Shown one piece after another: positions 1 through 7,793 of a stretch of DNA of 44,891 bases. Source of the DNA: Nitrospira sp. (lineage in GTDB: Bacteria > Nitrospirota > Nitrospiria > Nitrospirales > Nitrospiraceae). The stretch is from the NCBI GenBank assembly GCA_018242765.1, contig JAFEBH010000026.1, positions 1 to 44,891 of the forward strand. The letters are read 5' to 3'. How positions within the stretch are numbered: the first letter of the stretch is position 1; each line of letters opens with the position of its first letter. The notes beneath the pieces are model-generated. The model was not told the origin of the DNA. It saw only the letters and a program-made list of their open reading frames with translations, and did no database searches. Position numbers and translations under genes: made by a program.

Positions 1-660
1 AGCCGTCTTCTGAAAACGACAGCTCGAGAGGGTTTTTAGCTCAGGGGACAGCTCGGTCGTGATATTGGCCTCCTTCGGCAGTACGGGGTTATCGCCCACA
101 ACACCGCGCAGATCCGCCCCACGTAGGTCTGCACCCGTGAGATCGGTGTCGGTGAGATCCGCACCGCGCAGATCGCAATCAACCAGCACTGCATTTCGAA
201 GCCGGGCGCCACGCAGATCAGCACCACGAAAGTTCGCACCAGTCGCTTCCACTTTTTCCAACTTCGCGCCGCGCAGGCTGGCTCGGGAAAAGTCCGTGTC
301 CGTCAGCACCGCTTCGGTCAGATCGGCGCCATCGAAACGCGCACCGCGCGCGGTGCTATTTTCCAAGTGAGTCCGCACGAAGATCGCGCTGACGGCCCGT
401 GCCTGATCGAGATCACACAGCCTCAGGACAGCATTGGTGAAATCCGCTGAGTCCAGACGCGCATCGCGCAGGTTGCAGCTTTTCCACCTCACCTCCCGTA
501 AGCAGCCCTCGCGTAGGTCGGCATCCTCAAGCCCCATGCCGTCCGCGCGCAACCCATCGAGCTGTGCGCTGCGCAGGTCCGCACATGCGAGCGCGAGATC
601 TCGCACGGTGCGTCGCTGTCTACACAGGCCGCCGAGCAATTCGATAGGTGTTTCCTGCAT
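1..660 (-). CDS. Pentapeptide-repeat protein, 3' end beyond the window
   Basis: The gene reads leftward from an ATG at 660 (MQETPIELLGG) and stays open for 220 codons to the window edge, so its C-terminus is missing. From about residue 25 the protein is built from A(D/N)Lxx-type pentapeptides, for example DLRGADLTDTDLTGADLRG, which fold into a right-handed quadrilateral beta-helix. The repeats give way near the window edge to a non-repeat stretch (KEANITTELSPELK). Such proteins often act as structural scaffolds or DNA mimics, and pentapeptide proteins are common near contractile injection clusters. It starts 7 bp after the SUKH gene and is probably the next cistron of the eCIS cargo operon. 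Whether it is cargo, chaperone or a second immunity factor cannot be told from the sequence. Confidence 0.85.
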   Translation of the reverse strand, partial: MQETPIELLGGLCRQRRTVRDLALACADLRSAQLDGLRADGMGLEDADLREGCLREVRWKSCNLRDARLDSADFTNAVLRLCDLDQARAVSAIFVRTHLENSTARGARFDGADLTEAVLTDTDFSRASLRGAKLEKVEATGANFRGADLRGARLRNAVLVDCDLRGADLTDTDLTGADLRGADLRGVVGDNPVLPKEANITTELSPELKTLSSCRFQKTA

Positions 661-667
661 GGCTCGC

Positions 668-1447
668 TCAGCGTTTCATCGGGCCACTGGTCGCTAGCTC
701 GGAGTACAGGTCGCGCTCAGCTGGCGTCGGAGGTGGGAGTTCAAAGACCACTGCATCCCTAGCCGATAAGGTCACATATCCAGGAACATCCAATATCCGT
801 TCTTCCCCCGGTTTGATGCTCGACACATCGACTGGGAGTCTGGCTTCGACCACTCCATCCTTGTGGCGAACGCCAATAGTAAGCCACTGCAAAAATCTAT
901 CTGATCCGTTGCGTATCTTGACCCGCAGAGTGTTCGGGGTTTGCTCTCCAATACCGATTAGTTGGACTGAAAAGCATGCTCTTGCTTCGATGATTGCTTT
1001 CTCATTCCGGGTGAATGGTTGGGGGCCAGCTTCGATTCGTGCCCAGTCGGATGATGAGTATTCGTCTCGGGCGTCTGTTGCGCACGTCTCAAGCCAATCG
1101 CGGAAATCGAATGCGACCTCTTCCAGGTTCCCATCGATCAGCTCGTAAATTCGCGCTTCCTGGCCCTCCGCGAGATCCTCCATACGAAAGAATACATCGA
1201 TACCAATGCTGTATCCGACCAGTAATGCATTACTTCCTGCGATGCGAACCAGTTCCGGCGGATATAAAACGCCAATTTGATAATGGTCATTGCGTCTGTA
1301 CAGTTTGGCAGCTCCAAATTTCTTGACAAACTCTCGGTAGGAAGCTGGCAGTGTCGGATCGATCAACTCTCGAGCACCAGCTTTACTAACGTGGTGAAAC
1401 TTTGGCCACTGAACTCGCCTCAATTCTTCTTCTAGCCATTCGTACAT
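668..1447 (-). CDS. SMI1/KNR4 (SUKH) family protein, likely immunity protein
   Basis: The protein has 259 aa. Residues 1-130 match the SUKH pattern: LPASYREFVKKFGAAKLYR near residue 34, then a strand-rich segment with LYPPEL and a terminal DFRDWL. SUKH proteins are established immunity factors that neutralise nuclease and other polymorphic toxins. Residues 140-259 form an extra beta-rich domain (VKIRNGSDRFLQWLTIGV, then VFELPPP), longer than a plain SUKH protein. The gene lies 59 bp downstream of the 1941-aa DUF4157 protein whose C-terminus looks like a nuclease, on the same strand, so the simplest reading is that it protects the producer from that toxin. The family call is fairly firm; the pairing is inferred from order only. 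No strong Shine-Dalgarno is seen at the ATG at 1447. Confidence 0.8.
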   Translation of the reverse strand: MYEWLEEELRRVQWPKFHHVSKAGARELIDPTLPASYREFVKKFGAAKLYRRNDHYQIGVLYPPELVRIAGSNALLVGYSIGIDVFFRMEDLAEGQEARIYELIDGNLEEVAFDFRDWLETCATDARDEYSSSDWARIEAGPQPFTRNEKAIIEARACFSVQLIGIGEQTPNTLRVKIRNGSDRFLQWLTIGVRHKDGVVEARLPVDVSSIKPGEERILDVPGYVTLSARDAVVFELPPPTPAERDLYSELATSGPMKR

Positions 1448-1506
1448 GATGTTTTCTCAAGCAGCTATCTACAGGTGCATTCACCACGAGCGGTCAATAT
1501 TACACA

Positions 1507-4500
1507 CTACAAACCTCTGGGTCGACCACCACGTGCTCCAAGCCGCTCCGCATCTGTGCGACCGCCACCCTCTGGTCTCTCAGTGTGAGGCGCGTTTGAT
1601 GGTCTTAGCTCCGGCTCCACTCCGTCAAGCGGATGCGCGCCCTCGGCGAGAGTTCGAGGCGTGTGATTACCCTCAGCGGGTCGACCGGTCCTCGGGTTGG
1701 TGGGCCAGGTTTCGCCGGTGCGCGCTTCCCAACGCCGGATCGCTTCTGCACGATGATTGTCGTAATAACTGCGCGCTCTGGCCGTCTCTTCGGCGGTTCG
1801 AACCCCGCCGGGCGGCAATGCCTCGATTATGCGTGGATCGGTGATCCTTTTCACTGGCCCTGCTGGATTGCGGCGCATCGAACCCCAGCGCTGTGCATCG
1901 CTAACCTCTTCTCCTGAACGGACCCGTGTCCCCTCCCGATTTGGATCGCCAAACTCCGGCTCGACCCGCAGAGGATGTTCTCCATCGGACAATGCACGAG
2001 GTTGATGCCCCGCGATTGCCCACTCTCCCGTTTCTGGGTCCTTCGGCCAGATTCGACCATTGCGCTGCTCCCACCATGAGATCGCTCGTCGCTCGTTGTT
2101 GCGGAAGAACTCCCGAGCTGCTTCAGTTTCCTCGGGTGTGCGTCGCTGCCCGGGTGGGAGCTCGTCGACGATTCTGGGATCGGTCAATCCACCTCGACGC
2201 AACGATGGTGGTACCGGCGCGTCAGGGTTTGCCCGAGGCGGCACCATTTCGGGTACCTCTCCGGGTGCAGCATCGAGTAGTCGTCCGACATTCGGATCCC
2301 CTTGACCGATCACCTCGAGCTGTGCCGTGAGGCGTTCCACCTCGCGTCGCTTTGCAACAGGGTCAGGAATTTCTCCGGCTTCGATGCGGGCTTCAAGGTG
2401 ATTGGCCCTGCGCCTCAGTGCTTTCAACTGATCTCGCGCGGCAGACCCTGGAGACACATGTGGTAACAGTTCTTCGATCCGCATCTTGAGTGGTCCACAA
2501 ATCCCTGAACAAACCCAAACCTCCGCTCCGTTGGGACCACGGTGAATGCTTAGATGATGGTCGGTGTTTCCCACTCTTGCGGGGACTTCAATTTCCACTA
2601 TGGTTTCCCGCGGTCGTGTTGCATTTTCTGGCACCTCTTCATGAGGTCTTGGCGCTGGCCGTGACTCCGGTGAGTCCTCGGGCGGTCGCGTTATCATGGG
2701 TTCTTTGGTGCCCCGCGCACGTGCTGTTTCTGGCTCTTCGACCGGTCGAGCTGAGGTCTCTTCACTCCGTGGCCGCGCGACCGCTGGAACCTCTGCCTCG
2801 GGGGATGCACCGACCATGCGCCCGCCGAGGCCTTCGAGGCGTTCTCCAAGCCGAGCGCCAACACCCCCAGGGTCGAAAGTGCGAAAGCGTTCAAGGGCAC
2901 GGCCCGCGCGCGTGGTCGGTCCAGGGCGGGGTTCGGGGGCCCCACCACTGTGCATACGCGACATGCGGGCTGCCACCGCTGCCGAGGCTGCAGCGGAGGC
3001 AATACGCGTGGGATCGAGCTTCTCCCCGGTGATGGCTGATGCCGCCAATTCAACACCCAGGCCTACCAATGCGCCGCCGGCCACCTGGCTGATTGCTCCG
3101 CGCCGTGCCGCTGCTGGTGACGGGGCACGAGGTGCCACCCCTTCAGGTGCGGCAGGACGGGGTGGTTCCGGCGTGGTAGGGTGTGGCGGTGGTGATTCCG
3201 GTGTTCCACCGTGTGGCGCTGGGCCTGGTGCTTCGGCATGCGGTGCAGAGGGATGAGGGGCTTCTGGATGGGGCGCGTTGGCATGAGGAGTGGGCGCATG
3301 CGGTGCGGCGGCATGAGGCGGCGGCGCATGAGCAGCGGGCGGATGCGGTGTGCTGGGGTGGGCCCGGAAGCTCACACCAGACATGGCGCCTGCCATCACG
3401 AACCCCTGCCAGTTGAACTGCTGGCCGAAGGCGAAGTAGCCGACTGTCTGCGTGAGCCCTTCTGCTACCAGATCCGAGGTCACTGTGATGGCCAGCTGCG
3501 TGACTGCACGTGCCCCAGCCGCTGCTGCGCCCGAGGCAAGGGCGCCACCTGCGAAACCCAAGCCACCGCCGATGGCACCGCCAATCGCACCCATGACCAT
3601 TGCGGTGACAAGCCCTTCGTGCCAGATCTCGCCCGAAGCCCAGTTGTTGAGGATTTGGATCAGCCCCGCGCTCACCGCGCCGACGAGGGCGCCCACGAGG
3701 ATCACCGCAAATAGGCTTGCCCCCGCACCGAGCGTGACAATGCTGATGACTGCTGCCACGATAATGACGACAATGATAAGCACGATCGCGACGACTTTTT
3801 TCCACGCGGGTTGTTCTTTCTCCGCAGCCTTCCATGCCTCTCGGGCGATCTGTCCATCGAGTCCTGCAAGCTTGCCACCCAGTTCCCCATCCAGGCCTTC
3901 GAGGGAGATATTGATGGCACCGTCAACACGTTTGCGTATGGTGCCCAGGGACTCGACAAAACCGGCAGCCGCCTGCTTCATGGCGGTGGTGCCCTCCGTG
4001 GCACTTTTCCTCGCCTGGTCAATGTGGTTGCCAGTGAGTTGCGAAAATGCGCAACTGGAACCAGCCATGAGGCCGTTCATGGTGCCGGTGAAGCCGGATT
4101 CGGCCTGGGTGCTGAGCGCAGCGTTCTGCGTGCTAATACCCGCCAATCCGCCCAGTGCGGCATGACCTGTCTGGCCAATTTGTGCCTGCGCCATCGAGGC
4201 GCCTGTCTCCATGGTGGCGAGAAAGCTACCCATGCCGCCACCTAGCGTTGCCTCGACCTCACTTAGGGTGCGTGCCAGTGCTTCAGGCGAGGGCACGGGC
4301 CCGCCCTCTAGGCGCGTGCGCAAGTCCAAGAGTGCGCGGTCGAGAGATTCCATGGCAGCGCCCACACCGCGCGCTAGATTGGCTGCACACGCATGGGCCA
4401 ACTGCTCAATACCCAGCTGGCTACTATAGCCGGCGTCATTCACCGCCTGACGCTGAGTATGTTCCTGCACAACCAGCGCGCGCAGTGTAGCGTTCAGCGC

Positions 4501-7332
4501 CTTGTCAATGGCGGCAAGATTCTGCCTGCGCGCGCTGCCAAGCCCTTCGATGGCCTGCCTTTGACCCTGTTCGAGACCGGCCACCAGCTTGTCGTAGGTA
4601 TCGTCCAGGGTCTTATTGACCTGGCGCGCGCCCGCGATTACTGCACAGCGGTATTGCGTGCGCAGCGGCAGGAGGTCGTAGCCCTTCTTGTTGGCGGTGC
4701 GCACAAAGGTAGTCTTATACCCCGCCGCGGTCTTGCAGGCCGCATCTTGCTGGGCTTTGGCGCGGCGTACCGTGAGGCAGCCATCCCAGAATCCGTCGTC
4801 GGAGTAGTTGCCCTTGCAGCGCTCATACTGGCTCGCGTGTTCCTGACCACGCGCAATGGCGCGTCGTGCATATTCAGGGCCCTTGTCCTCGTGCCGGCTG
4901 CGACCCTTCGCGAAGCGTCGGTTGACGTCTTCCAGCGCCTTGGTTTCCTGCTGATCGACCTTCTCCACGGTGGACGCGTGCTGCGTACTCAGAGTGGCGA
5001 GTGCGGTGCTGGTCTCCGCCACAACAGTGGTGATGCTCGCGGCGTATTCAGCATGAACGTGGGCGCGGGCGCGCTGTGCCGCAACGCGGGCCTGCATTCG
5101 CGCCTGCGCAATGCGCCCCGAGATAGCGGTCTTTTCGCTCTCGATGGTACCTTGCAGCGATGCCATGATGGCCTCGGCCATACCACCAAGTCGCACGGGA
5201 ACCTGCTCACGTGCGAAGGCGACGGCCCCAGTGATCTGCGCGCCCGCGTGCTGCATGAAGGTACGTACTTGGTCGGTGGCCTGATCACGCTGTGCATCTG
5301 CGACGCCTGAGACGAAGTTCGCGCCCTGTTCGAGACCGCCCGCGCGTAATAGTACTGCATCCAGGGCGCCGGTCGCGGACTCGAAGTCCGCAACGGCGAC
5401 ATCGCGGGCGCTTTCGGCGCCACTGATAGAACTGCCTGCGCTTTGGCCACTACCCTCACTGGGTGCCGATGCCGCCTCTGCCATGGTTGATGCGCCGCCA
5501 CTGGCGGAAGTGGGGGCCGCGCGAGCCGGACGGTCGCCGGTGGCGGCTGGAGCCGCTGAAGCAGTGGATCCAATGCCATCCGGCATCTGTTGCGCGTCCT
5601 GTTGCAACTGGGTTTCGGCGGGGCACTGATCTGGTTCGTCCACCCAGGCATCAAAAGTAACCTGGGGCTCAGCCTCCGACTGCGCACTGCGCTCATCGCT
5701 GCTCGGTTCCTCGGTCTCTTCGGGGACGGGAGGCGGGTCAACGTTGTAGCAGGGCGCGTTGATGCCACCGCCACCCGCCGCGCCGATCGACGCTCCGGGA
5801 GTCGCCACCCCCGCACCCGCAGGTGCTCCTGGGCCGCCCGCAGCGCCAGGCATGCCCGCGCCTTCCGGCGCCGCGGGCGTGCCACCGACGCCAATCCCCT
5901 CGGGCGGCCCTTCGCCGCCAGCTCCAGGTCCGGCGGCTTCGAGAGCGCGGCCGGTCTCGGTCTTCGCACCGGTTGCACTTGACGCGCCGACACCCTTTGC
6001 CTTGTCTTTACTCTGATCGGCTTCGGGCGCGGTGGCCGGTACGTGTGACGGCGCTTCAGTCAAATACGCCGGGCTGGAGGTGAAGCGATGCTGCACGACT
6101 TGTTCTTGTGCGGCACTCGCACCACTGGCGGCGACCTGTCTTCCAGAAGGGTTTGGCTTGGCGACTTCGTCAAGGAGCCCTTCAGCCGATCGACCACCGA
6201 CCACTGCATCAGCGACCCGATCTGCATGTTGCTCCCAACGGTCTCCAGCGCGTCCAACGTTGCCCGGCAGACTCAGGCCTTCGCGTTGCTGGATCACGTG
6301 CGCTGCCTCATGCGCTGCCAAGTGGAGATCCGGCGACTGGCTGAAGGCGATGCGAGGCCCTGACGTGAAGGCGAGGGCACCTATGTGCCGGTTCGCGGTT
6401 TCAGCGGCGCCGCCCATACTGCTGCGCACGTGCGAGACGTCGTGGTGCCCAAACGAAGCCTGTATCCGATCAGCATGGGGGAGGGGCGAACTCGCGTTGC
6501 TCAGGCCGTGCTTGGCCTCACGATGAATCAGGTTGACGCTGCGGACCGGTGCCTTGGCCCTATCCTGTTGGACTGGCTCCTCGTCCTGGCAATCCGTGCA
6601 CTTTGCCTGGACGCAGGTGGGCTCGGTGAGGTCGGTGCAATCCCACAGTTGCACTGGTTCTTGCTCGGCCTCTTGGTCGGCACCCGTTTCCTTTGCATCG
6701 CACCCTGCGCATTTCGATTGCACAGGCTCTTCTTCGGCAGCTGCATCCTCAGCCTCGCACGTTGCACATTTCGCCTGCACGGGTTCCTCTTCGCGCTGCT
6801 TGTCCTCAGCTTCGGCGGTAGGTTGCACAGGTGATTCCGCCATAGCCTGCTTGCTCTGCACGCAGGTGGGCTCGGTGAGATCGGTGCAATCCCAAAGTTG
6901 CACCGGCTGTTCTTCGGTACTCGCCTCCCCTGCCTCGCAGGTGGCACATTTGGTTTGTACAGGCGTTACAGCGTTACCATGCTCCGTGCGTGTCGACACG
7001 AGATTCGAGCCGAAGCCTGAGTGGGAGGAAGAGGGACGAGGGGAATTTGCTGTTTGACGGTTGTTTTGCTCGAGAGACGCTGTGCCGTGATTACGGAGGG
7101 TTTCCGGTCTGGCGCTGTGTTCTAGCGCTTTCTGTTGAAGGGGATCATCAGGATTGTCGCCGTTGAGTTTGCCCTGGAGAAGGCCTCCAGAAAGCACACC
7201 CTGTAATTGCAGGTTACCGGCGGCGTGGAATGCGGTGGATGAGGTCTGTCGTGCAGTGGAATGGACCGGATGCTTCGCATCAGCGGCCGACTCGCGAGTC
7301 TTTGCATGGGTGATGGCGGTCGCTCCCGCCAT
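1507..7332 (-). CDS. Giant DUF4157-containing eCIS-associated polymorphic toxin, probable cargo
   Basis: The protein has about 1941 aa. I chose the ATG at 7332 because GAGG lies 6-7 nt upstream; an in-frame ATG at 7344 has no visible ribosome site. Order of parts: a low-complexity N-terminus; residues about 125-270 with four KCxxC motifs and two copies of LWDCTDLTEPTCVQ; a DUF4157 domain at about 285-375 with the zinc-protease-like HEAAHVIQQ near 340; a Gly/Ala/Pro linker; a long helical region at 640-1170; two hydrophobic membrane-like segments at about 1180-1270; a Pro/His-rich linker; and at the C-terminus two similar HNH-like modules at about 1715-1800 and 1830-1905. DUF4157 is a known marker of proteins associated with eCIS. 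The position after the particle genes and before a SUKH gene fits a loaded nuclease toxin. Nuclease activity is inferred from motifs only. Confidence 0.85.
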   Translation of the reverse strand: MAGATAITHAKTRESAADAKHPVHSTARQTSSTAFHAAGNLQLQGVLSGGLLQGKLNGDNPDDPLQQKALEHSARPETLRNHGTASLEQNNRQTANSPRPSSSHSGFGSNLVSTRTEHGNAVTPVQTKCATCEAGEASTEEQPVQLWDCTDLTEPTCVQSKQAMAESPVQPTAEAEDKQREEEPVQAKCATCEAEDAAAEEEPVQSKCAGCDAKETGADQEAEQEPVQLWDCTDLTEPTCVQAKCTDCQDEEPVQQDRAKAPVRSVNLIHREAKHGLSNASSPLPHADRIQASFGHHDVSHVRSSMGGAAETANRHIGALAFTSGPRIAFSQSPDLHLAAHEAAHVIQQREGLSLPGNVGRAGDRWEQHADRVADAVVGGRSAEGLLDEVAKPNPSGRQVAASGASAAQEQVVQHRFTSSPAYLTEAPSHVPATAPEADQSKDKAKGVGASSATGAKTETGRALEAAGPGAGGEGPPEGIGVGGTPAAPEGAGMPGAAGGPGAPAGAGVATPGASIGAAGGGGINAPCYNVDPPPVPEETEEPSSDERSAQSEAEPQVTFDAWVDEPDQCPAETQLQQDAQQMPDGIGSTASAAPAATGDRPARAAPTSASGGASTMAEAASAPSEGSGQSAGSSISGAESARDVAVADFESATGALDAVLLRAGGLEQGANFVSGVADAQRDQATDQVRTFMQHAGAQITGAVAFAREQVPVRLGGMAEAIMASLQGTIESEKTAISGRIAQARMQARVAAQRARAHVHAEYAASITTVVAETSTALATLSTQHASTVEKVDQQETKALEDVNRRFAKGRSRHEDKGPEYARRAIARGQEHASQYERCKGNYSDDGFWDGCLTVRRAKAQQDAACKTAAGYKTTFVRTANKKGYDLLPLRTQYRCAVIAGARQVNKTLDDTYDKLVAGLEQGQRQAIEGLGSARRQNLAAIDKALNATLRALVVQEHTQRQAVNDAGYSSQLGIEQLAHACAANLARGVGAAMESLDRALLDLRTRLEGGPVPSPEALARTLSEVEATLGGGMGSFLATMETGASMAQAQIGQTGHAALGGLAGISTQNAALSTQAESGFTGTMNGLMAGSSCAFSQLTGNHIDQARKSATEGTTAMKQAAAGFVESLGTIRKRVDGAINISLEGLDGELGGKLAGLDGQIAREAWKAAEKEQPAWKKVVAIVLIIVVIIVAAVISIVTLGAGASLFAVILVGALVGAVSAGLIQILNNWASGEIWHEGLVTAMVMGAIGGAIGGGLGFAGGALASGAAAAGARAVTQLAITVTSDLVAEGLTQTVGYFAFGQQFNWQGFVMAGAMSGVSFRAHPSTPHPPAAHAPPPHAAAPHAPTPHANAPHPEAPHPSAPHAEAPGPAPHGGTPESPPPHPTTPEPPRPAAPEGVAPRAPSPAAARRGAISQVAGGALVGLGVELAASAITGEKLDPTRIASAAASAAVAARMSRMHSGGAPEPRPGPTTRAGRALERFRTFDPGGVGARLGERLEGLGGRMVGASPEAEVPAVARPRSEETSARPVEEPETARARGTKEPMITRPPEDSPESRPAPRPHEEVPENATRPRETIVEIEVPARVGNTDHHLSIHRGPNGAEVWVCSGICGPLKMRIEELLPHVSPGSAARDQLKALRRRANHLEARIEAGEIPDPVAKRREVERLTAQLEVIGQGDPNVGRLLDAAPGEVPEMVPPRANPDAPVPPSLRRGGLTDPRIVDELPPGQRRTPEETEAAREFFRNNERRAISWWEQRNGRIWPKDPETGEWAIAGHQPRALSDGEHPLRVEPEFGDPNREGTRVRSGEEVSDAQRWGSMRRNPAGPVKRITDPRIIEALPPGGVRTAEETARARSYYDNHRAEAIRRWEARTGETWPTNPRTGRPAEGNHTPRTLAEGAHPLDGVEPELRPSNAPHTERPEGGGRTDAERLGARGGRPRGL
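6611..6654. repeat. Direct repeat copy A inside the giant toxin gene
   Basis: This 44-nt segment matches 6860-6903 at 42 of 44 positions in the same orientation. Both encode the peptide VQLWDCTDLTEPTCVQ on the minus strand, in the Cys-rich region ahead of the DUF4157 domain. The near identity at codon third positions suggests a recent internal duplication or gene conversion. Confidence 0.9.
6860..6903. repeat. Direct repeat copy B inside the giant toxin gene
   Basis: Second copy of the 44-nt repeat described at 6611-6654. It encodes the same Cys-containing peptide and is separated from copy A by a stretch encoding three KCxxC-type motifs. Confidence 0.9.
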
Positions 7333-7358
7333 GAGTAGCCTCATTCAATGGGGGAGCA

Positions 7359-7793
7359 TCATGGGCCTGGACTCGCTAGCGCACGATGGCCAGTGTCGAC
7401 GATGATGGCGTAAACCCGACCAGTTTCCCATTTCACAGCAATGGAGCCATACACACCCACCTGGCCGCTGGCCGCATCGGGCGGCGTCTTGGCTGAAGGT
7501 TGCCACCAATCTGGCACAGCAACTTCTCTAGGAGGCGACCAGTCAATTGGTAGATGGACATTCGGTCCGCTGACCGAGAAGGGCGTGAGGCCCCGCGTCT
7601 GTACGAAAGCCTGATAGTCATTTATAGATGTGTCAAAACGGACCAACGCCTCCTGGTATGCTAGGTCGCCGCTCGGCTGCCAACAGAGATACCGTATGTC
7701 GCGCGCAGATCTGGGCAATGCTGTCCCCAGTAGGTGCTCAGCAGTCCGCCGATCAAAATAGGCAAACAAGCCACCGCGGCTTTCTGTGGTCAT
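7359..7793 (-). CDS. Small unrecognised protein, candidate immunity partner of the upstream DUF4157 protein
   Basis: The protein has 144 aa with no signal peptide or membrane segment. It is rich in Trp and Pro: DIRYLCWQPSGDLAYQEALVRF near residue 32 (family-like start), IDWSPPREVAVPDWWQPSA near 82, and a terminal GRVYAIIVDTGH. This W/P pattern recalls a widespread family of small hypothetical proteins, but I cannot name it. The start overlaps the stop of the 397-aa DUF4157 gene by 4 bp (ATGA), so the two are translationally coupled, as toxin and immunity genes often are. It precedes the giant toxin gene by 26 bp. The immunity role is inferred from position and size only; a cargo chaperone is an equal alternative. 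Confidence 0.6.
   Translation of the reverse strand: MTTESRGGLFAYFDRRTAEHLLGTALPRSARDIRYLCWQPSGDLAYQEALVRFDTSINDYQAFVQTRGLTPFSVSGPNVHLPIDWSPPREVAVPDWWQPSAKTPPDAASGQVGVYGSIAVKWETGRVYAIIVDTGHRALASPGP

Noticed and set aside
59..697. Plus-strand frames rich in Arg/Ser across the left end
   Set aside because: They are the antisense of the pentapeptide-repeat gene, whose periodic codons keep the opposite frames open.
2490..4245. Several long plus-strand frames within the giant toxin gene
   Set aside because: They are GC-rich shadow frames with no motifs; the minus-strand frame is continuous for over 1900 codons with recognised domains.
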